A DNA stretch of 64,000 nt from Saksenaea vasiformis B4078 (taxonomy: Eukaryota; Mucoromycota; Mucoromycetes; Mucorales; Saksenaeaceae), in contig JNDT01001459.1 in NCBI GenBank assembly GCA_000697055.1, forward strand, positions 17,390 through 81,389, written 5' to 3'. Below the pieces are notes generated by a model. The model did no database searches. It saw only the letters and a list, made by a program, of their open reading frames with translations, and was not told the DNA's origin. The position numbers and the translations under genes are program-made. Of this stretch, positions 12,301 to 25,383 are shown piece by piece; position 1 is the first letter of the stretch, and every line of letters begins with the position of its first letter.

Positions 12301-15300
12301 TCGAAATAAGCAATTGATCTATCATGATTGGTTCAGTGGACCACTGAAAGACCATGTTAAGGAACCAGCTCCTGTAGCACATCATCTCTCTACTAGTGCT
12401 GGTGAAGAACAAGGCACGGTAAAAAATGTTGAAATGGCATATTATCATTCACTGCGAGGATACAAAGGGAAGCTCTTCCTCTTGGTACGTGTTTTGGATA
12501 TTCAATATGGCCGTCGCTCAATCAATGATAATTAGGGCTTGAAACAAGTTTATATTGGTACTTTACTTTCTTGGGCTGATCGTATTATTGCCCTTGTCAA
12601 AACAGGCGATTTTCTGGAAGGCATTGAACTGGCAACCCTGTTTTATAATGGCAAATGCATTCAGACAGTCGTGGGACTTCCCGAAGACGAAGCTGTACGT
12701 AAGCAGGTTGTAGGCGAAAAGCTGATGGAGCTGCTCGTTGCATCTCTCAACTATGCTTTTTCATCGAAACGTACTTATGACGGTATGGCGGATGAGGCAA
12801 CAGGTGGCAGCGCAGTCCTTTTCCGTGATCTTGCTACAGGATGTATTGAAGCATGTCTCAGTATGAATAACTTTGAGTTTCTCTTTGAAACGGTCTATGA
12901 TCGGTTTGCGGAAGTCAACGTACGGGGCATCTTTTTGGAGGTCCTCGCACCACGCATCGTGCAGAAGCGCTTGACAGACCTTCCTCCAGCCATCATGAAA
13001 GACCTTGTGGATCACTTTGGTGAAAAGAAATTGCTAAACGAGCTCGAGCAGGTGATATGGCACGTCAATCCTCAGTGTCTTGGCATCGACCAGATAGTGA
13101 CAATGTGCCATCGTGAGGGGTTGTATGAAGCCATGATGTATGTCTGGAATCGAAGCATGGATGACTACGTTAGTCCTGTGGTTGAAATGCTCAAGGTCAT
13201 TCGTGCAGTCCTCAAGGCTGAGAATACTCAACCGAGCGATACAGACCAATTTGCGTCCACATCGATGATGCGATCACCTAGTGTAGAGAGCAGACAAAGC
13301 AATGGTACGGGACATAGTATGCGACAGAATGCGGAGAAGCTTTTTGATTACTTAAAACTCGTTTTGACCGGACGAACCTTTCCCGATGGAGAACTCATGT
13401 CCAAATCGAAGGCAAATGAAGCCAGAAGCGCAGTTTATAGCTTTGTTTTCTCTGGACGTTGCGTGATTTGGCCTCGTGTAGGTGGCAAGCTTGTGTTGAC
13501 GGCCGATGACGAAAAGGAAACATTTGAGCCGACCTACCCATATCTACGCTTGCTGCTTCGCTTCAATACGAAAAAGTTTCTGGAAGCGTTGGTTGTCGCC
13601 TTTGAGGATCCATGGCTGAATGGAGGCGATGACATTTTGACTACCAAGATAGAACCAGAAGACATGCCTGGAAAGGTGATCTCGCGTCAGATTATTGTCA
13701 ATACGTTGCTGGATGTGATGGGTGTCGGTCTTATGAGCAGAGATCTTCCGCCACCCAGACCAAAACAATCCATATCAACATCCACAGACCATTCCTCCTT
13801 TGGCCCACCTGTCCCTGGTTCTGCACAAGGATCCGACACCGCGTCGTCTTACGGCTACGCAGAAAATGACGGTCTCGTTGAATTTTATATGTTTATCGCA
13901 TCCAATCTGCACAAATATACGACATTTATCTTGTTGCCTCCCAAGACGTTGCACAAAGTACTGATTCGTCTTGCGGAAGATCATCGTAAAGATACACGTG
14001 AAGAGCGCCAACGTGCGGTGCAGAACTTGCTTACTGTCTACAGACCTACGAACGAGGAACAAATGGTGCTGTTGTACGAAGATGCTGGTTTTTGGCAAGT
14101 GCTTGAGGATGTCTATCGACGTGATGCAAAGTATGGAAAATTGGTAGAAACCTATCTCAAAGACGATGAGAGAAAGGACATGGTCTTTACGTGCGTAAAT
14201 GAGCTCTTGAACGAGCAATCAAAACTCACCGACAAGCAACGTACGGAAATCAAACGCGTATTCATGATCCGTTTATCACAGTTTGTGGAGATCGATGGAC
14301 AAAAAACGGCCGAGATTGTAGAAAATTTCTTTGAACGTAAACATGGCGATGCGATTCGACGACTAGAAGAGGATCAAGAATTTGATGACGATGAGTACCA
14401 TACGACCGCTGATAAACGTGTATTTTCTTATCTGCGAGGTTTACTCGAACCAAATGACCGTGACCATGTTCATTTTGACAAGATCCTTGTGGATGGATTC
14501 CTTGATGACGCGGGTATGATGGTGCAACGACGCTCTTCGCCGGTGAGTGCTGCGCTTCAGGAGCGCTACATCGATTTGATGTGTCGCTTTGACCCTTCGG
14601 GGGTGTACAACTTCTTCAACACGAAACTCGATGGCAACGTGAATATGGATACGGTGCTTAAAAGCTGCGAGGAAAATGGAGTGATGGATGCCGTTGTTTG
14701 GATCATGGAAAAGAGTGGAGACACGAAGGGTGCGCTGGAAAAGATGCTAGAAGTGGCAGCTGAGAAGGTAGCAACGATCTTGTTCGTCATTAGAGATCCC
14801 AGTTCAACGGGCGAATACCGATGGACGTTTGAGAAGCAGGGCACCATCAGTAGCTCGTTGATCGGATTGAACGGTGTCTTACGTGTCGGTACGCAGTTGT
14901 GCGAAAAGAGCAGCCAGATGGCGATGAATACGTATACGACGGAGGTGGACAAAGAGGAAGAGGAGGAAGAAGAGCAGGGAGAAGAGGGAAAAGATACATC
15001 GAAAGAGACAGAGCTGGAAGGTCAAACAGAGGAAGGAGATGAAGTTGAGTCGTTATGGTTCCGTCTTCTCGACGCGTATGTGGAGTCATCGATTGAAGTT
15101 TACAATGCGCTGGGTTCTCTGGATGAAAAGGATGCAATGCCTATGGGACTGCATCAGCATGTCATATCTTCCTTCAAATCATACGTTCAATCGATCTTGA
15201 CGTCGCTTCTCTTATCCACATCACCGCAAGTATCACTTCCTCGTCTTTTACTGCAATTGATTCAGTCGCAAGCGCGTGGCGAGACGACATTTGCTGATTT

Positions 15301-15721
15301 CAGAGATATCTTCTTGAGCATGCTCGATACGTACAAATATGAAGGGAAATTGTTGGAGATGACCAACCGTTTATTTGAACGCGATTTGTTTGGTAGTGTT
15401 CAGGAGATGGTTCGCAAGAAAGGCCGGGGCTGGCGACCACGGCGAGCGATATGTGAAATATGTACAGCTACTGTGCTTGATTTAAAATTGATGCAACCGC
15501 CATTGGCATGGGGGCTGGAAGAAGAAGACGAAGAAAAAGAAACAAACGAAGCACCCATGGAACAGCAAGAAGATAAGGACGTCGTTGTGTTCCGATGTGG
15601 ACACGTATACCACCGGCACTGCATGAATCGACAATTGGATTCGGCACAGGCTTGTTCTGTGTGTCATCTTACGACACCCAAATCAAACAAGGACAAAGGC
15701 AAAGAAAGAGCACAGTCGTAG
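9314..15721 (+). CDS. VPS8: Vps8, CORVET endosomal tethering subunit
   Basis: Rab5-effector subunit of the CORVET complex at early endosomes. Ten exons (9314-9738, 9793-10190, 10244-10353, 10408-10827, 10890-10986, 11051-11616, 11657-11885, 11930-12168, 12221-12484, 12536-15721) close into 1977 aa. An acidic, Ser-rich N-terminus leads into a WD40-like propeller ('IIAVGTTRGLVFIYD', 'HTTVACGHSQGYIVVWDIR'). A long alpha-solenoid follows in the last exon, starting near 'GLKQVYIGTLLSWADRI'. A C-terminal RING-H2 is complete: 'CEIC', then 'CGHVYHRHC', then 'CSVC'. An acidic insert lies near 14950-15045. The exon 6/7 junction uses a 40-nt intron (11617-11656), the shortest in the model and the least certain. 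Fungal Vps8 proteins are shorter (about 1,270-1,400 aa), so this one is long. Confidence 0.95.
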
Positions 15722-16364
15722 TTTTTTTTATTAATAATCGTTCCTTTAATGTCACACACCTCTTCCTCTTTTTTTTTATAAGTTCATACCCGAAAATAAA
15801 ACGATTATACATAGGTTTTGGTAGATTCCGTATTGGTTTTCGTTGCTAGCAAATAATCTCTGGTGTCTTTTGTTTTCACCACAGAATCTCTGCCTTACGT
15901 ACATAGACTTTGACAGAGTTCTAGTACTTCTACTTTTAACTGAGTAAAGAAGAGAAGAATAACTACTTACCATAATGGTGTTTATCACTGGTTTGGGTTA
16001 AAGAGGAGTATGGACATATCGTGGAAAAGTTGTCAAATCAGGTGGTTCAAATGACACAACGTGCACGGGTATCCTTTTGATCAGGTTACACCAGCTATTG
16101 CTGATACTGAATGGGCAAATCAGAAGCGTCATAAAACAATAAGAAATCAATGGAAACGCATCAATCAAAAAAAAAAAAAAAAGAAGAAGAAAAGACCCTC
16201 GGATCTACCTCAGCATCTCAGTGTAAGCAGAAGGCCTTTTTTAACTGATTTTTTCAGTTTTGCTTGAGTCACCCAAAAAAGGTGATGGTCAGGCTCCGCG
16301 CCTTTCAAACTGACTTTCTTTTTTTTTCCTTCTATTTTGAAACCTTCTTTCCTTTCCTTGGCCC
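15722..16364. other. Intergenic between VPS8 and the VTC gene
   Basis: This contains a T-rich VPS8 3' region, an A15 run near 16168 and a pyrimidine-rich tract just before the VTC start. No gene is supported. Confidence 0.5.
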
Positions 16365-18751
16365 ATGAAGTTTGGATCGCAATTGAAAGACGCTGTTTAC
16401 CCAGAGTGGCAAGAGCACTACATTAACTATGACGGTCTCAAAAGAAAGCTCAGAAAGGCCGAAAAAGACCGGCCGTTTACCGAGAAAGACGAAACTGAGT
16501 TTGTAGAGATGCTCGACTACAATCTCGAAAAGGTATGAAGAAAAGCTCCGTGCGCTGTTTTATCTTAGTTCTGTCTTCCTCTTCTATGACAAAAGGTGTA
16601 TGCATTTCACCAAGATAAAATCGATGAGATTCGACGACGCATAGACGAATGGGCTGAAACGATTGCCTCACAACTGCCTGGACCGGACTCTGTAGCTGAA
16701 ATGGGTCAGATTCAAGAAAATATCAATGAGATTGCCGATGATATCAATCGTTTGGCGCGATTCTCACGTCTGAACTATACGGGTTTTTTGAAAATTGTGA
16801 AGAAACACGATCGACATACGGATTATGTACTCAGACCAATGTTTATGGTGCGTTTGAACCAATGTCCGTTCTGGAACGAAGACAACGACGCCCTGTTGAT
16901 CAAGTTATCGGAGCTTTTTGCCAGGGTACGACAAGGCGGTCGGACCATGTCTTTCAAAACATCAAATGAAGCGCTACTGGGCGGAAGAGTCGATGGACGT
17001 CGAACCGTAGTCAAACGCTTTTTTGTACAAGCAGAGAACGTGCTCGAACTCAAGACATATGTTCTACGCCATCTTCCCGTTCTTGTCTACCGTGATAACA
17101 GCATGAGACAAGACAACATCGATCCTCCCATCTCGTCACTCTATCTGGATAACGCCGATCTAGATGCTTACAGTTCCCGCGTCGAATCGGCGCAGGGATC
17201 GCAGATCATTCGACTCCGATGGTATGGCAGTGCAGAGCGTAACAAATCGATTGCCTTTGAACGACGCACGTTGGCTGAAGAGAACCGAGGCGAACTCAAA
17301 GATCGATTTGTGATTAAAGACAAATATGTAGCAGGGTTCCTGCGTGGTGAACAAACATTTTTGGAAAAATATTCTGCCAAAATGCGAAGTAGCGGTTCCG
17401 CCAAAACAGAGGAAGAGGTCCAAAAATTTGAACAGCTAGTGAAAGAAGTGCAAGAAACAATCATGCGTCATGGCATGCAACCAGGTAAGACAACAACGCA
17501 TTTTTTTCCTTTTTTTTTGGCAAAAAGGAGATCTAAACCCGTCGCAACCCTTAAGTTTTGCGTACGTACTACAAACGTACTGCGTTCCAAATTCCTGGCG
17601 ATAACAGCGTGCGTATTGCTTTGGATACCGATTTATGTTTTATTCGTGAGGATTCGCAGCTGTTCCCCAACGATACAACCGTTCGTCGTGAGGCCGGTTC
17701 GTGGCGACGAAAGGATGTGGATACAAATTACCCGTTTGAGAATTTGGAGGATGGTGAGGTCAACCGATACCCGTTTGCGACATTTGAAATCAAGTTGGAC
17801 CTTGCACCCGGGGAGAAAGAACCAGGATGGATTGTGGATCTGGAAGAAAGCGGCATTTTGGAGGAGGCATTTGATTTTAGCAAGTTTGTACATGGTATTG
17901 CCGTGATGTTTGATACAAGAGTGGCCTTGTTGCCGTACTGGCTGGCTCAGATCAACGACGAGGTGTTAAACCAGCTGCCAGTCCTGCCATCCCAGACGCC
18001 TTCCGTGACAGCCAGACAGCCCAAGGGAAAAAGCAAGGCAGATGAAGAAGAAGAGGAAGAGGAACGTGAAGTTCGACTTCAGGTTGAGGAAGAACAAGCC
18101 GCGCCATCGACAGGCCTTGGAGAGCAACAAGCACCGCCCACAGAACGAACATCTCTTCTCCGAGGAGCTCAGCCGTCCACCTCAAGGTCGTACATGGGTA
18201 TCGCCGCACCTTCTGCAGCATCACCATCGCCACCATCATCCTCCTCTGCACCTACTGGATGGCTATCGACCTTCCAGGCTGTTCCAGATCATATTGCACA
18301 AACATTCCAGCGCCTGTTTGGATCAAAGGAAGAGGAGGCAAAGAGCGCCAAACGTCAAGAGCCAGTTGTACTGCCACCAGGTGTTAAAGTACCGAAGAAG
18401 GTGGTGACACCTCTGCGCGTGGAACCTAAAGTCTTTTTTGCCAATGAGCGAACTTACTTTTCATGGATGTCGTTTGGTACACTGATGGCCACCTTTTCGA
18501 TTGCCTTATTCAACGCAGGCGATGCAGTCGGTAAAGTGAGCGGGATTATCTATACCCTGGTCTCACTTTCCACATTATTGTACGGGATGGGACTGTACTA
18601 CCGTCGTCGCGAGTTGATCCGTGCCAAGGCACCGGGACCCTATGACGATGTGGCGGGTCCAACGGTGATCTGCTTTGCACTGTTATTTGCGGTGGGTTTG
18701 AATGCTTATCTAAAACTCACCGTAACATCACCGTCCCTTCTCTTTTTCTAA
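16365..18751 (+). CDS. VTC4: Vacuolar transporter chaperone (VTC) polyphosphate polymerase subunit
   Basis: VTC complexes make inorganic polyphosphate from ATP at the vacuole or acidocalcisome membrane and push it into the lumen. Three exons (16365-16532, 16596-17484, 17556-18751) give 750 aa. An SPX domain (1 to ~150) starts 'MKFGSQLKDAVYPEW' and has the lysine cluster 'GFLKIVKKHDRH', which senses inositol pyrophosphates in this family. The tunnel polymerase domain (~200-510) carries 'IRLRWYG', 'VRIALDTD', 'FIRED', 'FEIKLDL' and 'FSKFVHG'. These match the basic tunnel, the metal-binding Glu and the Ser-Lys of Vtc4 as I remember them. A position usually Lys in Vtc4 ('ERK') is Arg here ('ERR'). 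A ~120-aa acidic and Ser/Pro linker precedes a DUF202 domain with three membrane helices ('NERTYFSWMSFG'). The choice of Vtc4 over Vtc2/3 rests on those residues. Confidence 0.88.
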
Positions 18752-19768
18752 CTATAAAAATAAAATAAAATATGCTACTCATTTTCAAGTCATTGATCAA
18801 GCTTCATTTATTTATTTATCTAGCATCCTGTCATGCCTTGTAGTTCGCAGTAAAGGACTAACAACGACGCGAGAATCCTTGATCCATCATGCCCAGTTTG
18901 TTTCTTCCTTTCTCTTGTAAAACCAAAGCTTTGCTACGTTGGTCCTTACTTTCTCTTCTTCGATTGAAGCTAGCTTTCTGATACATCCGGATTCGAAGAG
19001 ATCCAGATGCAAAGGTTCTTCGTTTTACGTGAATCGATAGATCATCCACTGCTGGCATGATTGAGGTGTGTACAAACGCCGGTTGAATGAATTGGTTTCA
19101 CATTGTCCATAAGGATGGTGGCTCGTCTAGATGGAAGAGCGAAAGACAGTCGTTCTTCTTAGTTGGGATAGGCCAAGTGTTTTTATACACTCTTTCCAAT
19201 TTACCTTTTTGTTGACACTATTGACCTAATTGAAGTTTCATTGCGATATTCCCAGTGAGCGGTCATTCCAGTCACTTGCTTTTCAAAGCAGTGGTTGCAG
19301 TCTAATAATAAAAATAGGAAGTGCACGTTATTGACGTTCCTTGGGCACGTCTGGCTTTCTTAATGTGGGTATACCGACGTATGAGTCTCTTAAGCGTACT
19401 ACTCCTCCATATCTAGCAGAATGAGAACGCATCGCGTGGTGGCGCCAGTTCTGCGGCTTTGGTATTTGCAAGGCTTGAGTCAGACCATGGGGCTGGTAAT
19501 GTACGGGAGTGAAGTACCAAACAGGGACACGCTGGATTAGCGCAACAGATGAAAACGTGAGTTGTTTTCACAAAGAAAGGTTGAGCCAAGGAGCATCGAT
19601 TCGCATCTTATTCAAACAGGTTTTTTCTTGATTAAGGTTGCATGTAATTCTAGTTCTATAGCAGACAAAGCACCCTTCTTTATGAGAACTTGTTCAATTT
19701 GTGCAAACTTTTAGGCACAAACCTGGCCCACTAAACCCACTTCCCCAAATTCAGGCTTCACTTTCAAG
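18752..19768. other. Intergenic between convergent VTC and PQ-loop genes
   Basis: AT-rich 3' flank of two convergent genes. 'AAAATAAAATAAAAT' just after the VTC stop is a plausible polyadenylation region. No gene is supported. Confidence 0.5.
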
Positions 19769-20917
19769 CTACATAAAAAAAATTATCCTAATACAACGGA
19801 TAGTGATTGGTTTTATGAAGTTCAGGGTATAGATTCGTACACGTTGACTGCTGCTATCTTCTTCAGTAGACACTAACATAGGTTGGGCGATACCCAACCA
19901 TTTTCTAACGGGTGCTGAGAAAAGAATGAACTGGAAAACGATGATGGTATCAATTGTAAGTTGAATGGTGCCACAGATGTCAAACTGGAGGGGTGCGCCA
20001 GTGTAGATAAAATAGCCTACTTTAAATCCATCCCCCAGAAACTTTGTCGAGGTTGTTTAGTAAACAAACAGCAAAACATTGCGGTACAATTTCTTACCCA
20101 GCTTCCGAGAACCAGTAGACTAAAACCGTCGGTGGATCGTCTTGCAAAGTTAGACAAACACTGAGGCAACGGCAATGTGCTCTCGATACCGAGACTCAAA
20201 GCACCAAGCACCTCGATAAAAATTTGATAACGATGCAAACCGATATAAAGGACGCCAACAATGGTGGTAAATGCAAGTAAAAAGTTAATGTAATCCAAAT
20301 AGTGTGGCCAATTCCAAAGTAGGTCTCGTTGCAGGAAATATTTGGACTTTGCATACATTGCATCATCGCTGTCACTTCGCAGGGGAGTGTACATCGTCGT
20401 CGTGTATGCATCTCGGTACTTTACCACGGTGTAGAGAAGGGCCAGCTGAGCTACGATCATCACAATGGATTGAACAAGTAAGGTGGTGTCGAATTTCTTG
20501 CCAAGCCTAACGAGATGCAACAGAGAATGTTTATTTGTTTGCTTCTTCTTCTTGTTGTTGATGTGGCACGACAAAGTCGGTAACTTACCAAAAGTAGACA
20601 CGTAAGATACTTCAGAAAGAAAAAAAAAATAGTTGAGTCGACGTCAAAAAAAAAAAAGAGCGTGTGTTCTTTCTTACTTTGCAAACAACAAAATGGCACA
20701 TGTTTTCGGGTTGAAGCCAGCGCTAGACTTTGTTCGTCGAATGATAAAGTACTATATATAAAACCAACGCGACGGAACGCGTGGGGAGATTGTGTCAGTT
20801 GTCCAACGCAATACAAGAAAGAAAACTTATTTTTTTAATATATACCTGGTCAACATAACCTATAACAGGTCCGAAGACCATGACAACTGACAATGCCAAT
20901 GATGCCCAGTCATCCAT
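19769..20917 (-). CDS. SLC66A2: PQ-loop repeat membrane protein, SLC66A2/PQLC1-like
   Basis: Five exons (20917-20846, 20751-20678, 20609-20589, 20506-20098, 20041-19769) close into 282 aa; one exon is only 21 nt. The protein starts 'MDDWASLALSVVMVFGPV' and has the two PQ-loop regions of the family: 'GYVDQYFIIRRTKSSAGFN' and 'STLPLPQCLSNFARRST' followed by 'DGFSLLVLGSW'. Seven hydrophobic helices can be drawn. Relatives are vertebrate PQLC1/SLC66A2 and, as I recall, yeast Any1/Cfs1, which affects phospholipid asymmetry in endosomal and Golgi membranes. The transported substrate, if any, is unknown. A short polar C-terminal tail ends just before an A-rich tract. Confidence 0.87.
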
Positions 20918-21144
20918 TGTTCTCAAATGTCGAAATGAAGGAAGGGAACCAAAAGAGAAAGAAAGAAATTAAGTGCGCCCAGGGTAAAAAAGAGAGGGAA
21001 AAAGGTTATTTCCTTTTTTGGTTTAAAGGGGGGAAAAGAGAAAACGGCACACACACCTTTGAAACATAACGACGACGTAAAACGAAAAAAAAAAAACCCG
21101 TTCATCCCATCACTACTGCTACTATGAAGTAATATGTCATATGT

Positions 21145-21191
<47 letters not shown>

Positions 21192-21588
21192 GAGATCAAC
21201 ATCAATTTGTGCAAAAGGGAGAAATGGTTATAGAAGATTAGATGATGCTTGGTTAATTTAGTCATCATCATGATAGATGTTTTGGTATTACAAAATTACA
21301 TTAGGTACTATACGTAAGACGAAAATCAACTAATGAAAAAGGGTCATTACCGTTTTCCAAACAGTAACATAAATAATATAATATGATAGAAATTCTATAG
21401 TAGAAAGGGATATGAAGGGAGAAAAAGGGGAATAAAGGGCGTAGCAATAATGCAGAAATAAGTAAGAAGAAAAAAAGGTCATAATAATTAAGATGCGTAT
21501 GGGTTTGTTGTGCGTGTTGTAATGCTTGTTGTTGTGTACATAAAAATTAGTTGTTGTTTTTTTCTTCCTTGGGGGGCTGTCATTTGTC
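20918..21588. other. Intergenic, low-complexity
   Basis: Upstream region of the PQ-loop gene. It is purine-rich on the + strand, with poly-A tracts and a long GA microsatellite. No gene is supported. Confidence 0.5.
21146..21194. repeat. (GA)n microsatellite
   Basis: About 24 GA/AG dinucleotide units with a single interruption near the 3' end. Confidence 0.95.
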
Positions 21589-22476
21589 TCATACTGCCCG
21601 TTCTTTTCCTTTTGATTTTTTTCCTGGTTTGCACAACAATCTCGACCATCGTTTGGCCTTTTTTCCAATTGATCCAAACCGACTGTGAATCGCTTCCGAG
21701 TCCGACCTGCGTCTCTCCGATGTATCTTTATGACGATTTAACAATGGTAATGAAATACGGTGTTTCGGTCTTAAAGGGGATGGAATTGAAGACGGGGAAG
21801 GTTCTACAGGTGAATACTTTAATGGTTTCGGCGGATACTGTGTAATCACGGGAGGTTGGACAGTCGCATAATGCATCGAAGTTGCAGCAGTAAACTGCGG
21901 GATCGAAATGGTTGTATTGATGGCGATCTTTGACGGTGGTGGCAAAGAAGAGGAAGAGGCATTTGAAAGAGGAAGATTGCTCGATGGTGGTGGATGACTC
22001 TTTCTAAAAATTGAACGTTGGTCGGGCAAGCTCGGTACAGTCTCATGTTTAAGCGCTTCGAATTTAGCTCGTAGATACGCAGAGGATCGGCGAAGCAACT
22101 CTCCGGCTGATCTCCGTCGGATCTCCGTCGATGTCCGTTGTGATGATTGTTGTTCTTCTTGTATCTCATCATTTTCCTGTTGTTCTTGATTGATTATTGT
22201 TTGTATCTCGGGCGTCGTTGATGAAATAGGTACTTGAACAGAAGATGAGAGTGATTCGGTGTCGGAGGGCTATGGACTTTGTCAGATTGCCTTTTAAGGC
22301 CTTTACACACGCCTTTCCCTCTCTTTTGTTACCTGTTGACCCATGAGTTCTGTTCTCAGTCGTAAACGTTTTTTGTCGAACTGTCGAATGAGATCGCCAG
22401 CAAATGAGTCATTGTCGTTTAAAATGGCACCAGGCAATGGTAACCATTCATGGGGTAATGAGGAGGTGGCAGACAT
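21589..22476 (-). CDS. Uncharacterised Ser/Pro-rich basic protein
   Basis: Two exons (22476-22333, 22269-21589) give 274 aa. The start 'MSATSSLPHEWLPLPGAIL' sits just downstream of a CT-rich promoter tract. The N-terminus has a short amphipathic basic helix ('DLIRQFDKKRLRLRTEL'), followed by a Gln/Glu-rich stretch and an Arg/Ser helix ('RRRSAGELLRRSSAYLRAKF'). The rest is Pro/Ser/Thr-rich and disordered. The C-terminus is strongly basic ('GKKAKRWSRLLCKPGKKSK'). There is no signal peptide or membrane helix. I recognise no family. The basic tail could be a nuclear-localisation or membrane-binding patch, which is inference only. Confidence 0.7.
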
Positions 22477-23256
22477 GGGGGGAGAGAGAAAGAGAGAGAG
22501 AGAGAGAAAAAGGAAAAAGGAAGAAGCAGAAGAAGAAGAAGAAGAAGAAGAAGTAACAGGAAGAAGAACAAGTTGTTGTTTTTTTTAAGAAAGAGAATAA
22601 AAAAAAAGAAGGTTGACGTACGTAGACGCTTTTTAGTAGTTTAGGTTGATCGCGCTTAGTGGAAAAATATGCCCAAATAGAAAATAACAAATCTGCAGGA
22701 AGCGACTAATAAAAGAAAACAAGCGAAAAGAAGATTTGGATCGCGTTGTTGAGATATAAAAAACTGTTTAATCTATTCCTTGGCTCCTTTTGTGTACATT
22801 GCACGTGTCGCACGCCACGATGCTTGTCAACCGGGATACAAATGCGCAATACTAACCCATTGGATAAAAACATCCATTCCGACTTAAACCTTATTTTTCT
22901 CCTTTTAGAGGAGTAACAGGGTTTCTCTTTCTCTCTCACTTAATCAACAGGGACAAGTATCCTAGAGACAACCCCAACGCCTCATTGGCAACATAAAAAT
23001 AGTGATTCCTTTTGCGCACGACCCCGTTTCACAACCTTCAATAAATGGTAATACTATTCCTTTTTACCCATCGATTTTGAGTTTGATCCTATCATGTTGT
23101 ACACACATGGGTCGATCTAATTGTTCAAACATATTTTATCACATCTTTTGCTTTGTTGTTCAGCTCTCTGGGTCCGTGCGCCCCACCAATCACAGAAAGG
23201 TGAGAGGGGTATGTTGTCTTTCTTTTCCTTTTCTCCTCTCCCCTTTTGTCAATGAA
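22477..23256. other. Intergenic with GA/GAA microsatellites
   Basis: A (GA)n and (GAA)n purine tract lies at 22480-22555, directly upstream of the minus-strand Ser/Pro-rich gene. A CACGTG E-box lies at 22802-22807. Nothing else is supported. Confidence 0.5.
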
Positions 23257-24188
<932 letters not shown>

Positions 24189-25383
24189 GGGGACAGTGAG
24201 AAAAAAGGAGGGAAAGTTTCTCGAGATGTGAAGCGGAGGAACAAAAAAAATTCAGATTCACACGTGATTTGCCGAAAATAAGGGGGTTGCGGGGGAGGGA
24301 ACCGCAACTAGAAGAGTTACAAAATAGATGATGTGGGTTTTTGGTTGCAATCAGCAAAATAGCTATATTCCAGTCAATCTGTTTATAAAATCAGTTATAG
24401 ATGAAGTTAACCAACTTTGCTTGAAGCCAGGCGATGTACCGCCTGTGTGTGACCCCCATGAAGCGAACGCTCGTCTTCAAAGTCTGTTACACTACATCGA
24501 TTTACTAAAAACGCGTTGCTATTCCAGGTGTTTTTTGTTGCCCTAGATTTACTAGCATTGCATTAGGTTTAAGTAAATTTGCAGGTAGGAACAGCGACCT
24601 CCTTTCCTAGTGTAATCTTTTTATGCATGTTTATCCTGCAGCGTTTTCTAAAATTTCTGCCCTTCATCGATCGAATCCACGAGCGTCAAAAAGGGGAAAG
24701 ATGATATCCATATAAGAAATTTCACCTTTTTAGTGAGCGTGGCCAGGACAATTACTCGTGAACCACTGAAACAGCGGTGGCTTCCTGAAGCTTTACGGAG
24801 TAAAAAGAAAAAGGAAGGGGTGATGGAAGGAGAAACCAGTTCATGCCCTCAAACCAGTTAAAGTCCTCAGACCTACACACATGTTGCCACACTACAGACG
24901 AGTTTTAATATTTTAGCATGGTGATAACTATGCAAAGACATGAATTTCGATTGGTAGGAAAGTAGACAGAAACCATCCCAAAGGAAGTAGAGTTCTCAGA
25001 CTACTGATTTACACTTGCAGCACAAATAACAGAGGTCTGTCAATGCAGCTGTATCCCGCGCAGGACCGTGAGATATCACATGTAGCTTACGAAAAAGCGC
25101 GCCACCATATCATTCAAAAAAATTATCCGTACAGGCTTTCCTCCGGACCTCCTTTCATTCAAACAGTAGTAAGAGACTTGATGTGTAGAACTCAATAATT
25201 AAAGAGAAACCTCATTAACCTTGCACCCCGTATCAGATAATAAAAACAAAAGTAGTGGCTCTCCCTTTTGTTTAATCACGACACACTCTTATCCCAATTG
25301 GCCTGTTTTTGAGCCCCGCGCCGCGCAGGTCGTTTGCTCTACCTTTTGGGGTTTTTGCTCTGCTGGTTTTAGAGGTTGGAGCC
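24189..25383. other. Intergenic, one weak coding-like frame
   Basis: A plus-strand frame at 24328-24546 contains 'DEVNQLCLKPGDVPPVCD' and has coding-like composition. It ends at a stop, has no clear exon partner and is not recognised. The rest is stop-rich. The interval also holds the IDI1 promoter. Confidence 0.35.
24261..24266. promoter_or_regulatory. CACGTG E-box upstream of IDI1
   Basis: A palindromic E-box 73 bp upstream of the IDI1 start codon. It is a candidate site for a class B bHLH factor; no direct evidence of use. Confidence 0.3.

Noticed and set aside
21146..22555. GA/GAA purine tracts as mobile elements
   Set aside because: They are simple microsatellites without terminal repeats or target duplications.
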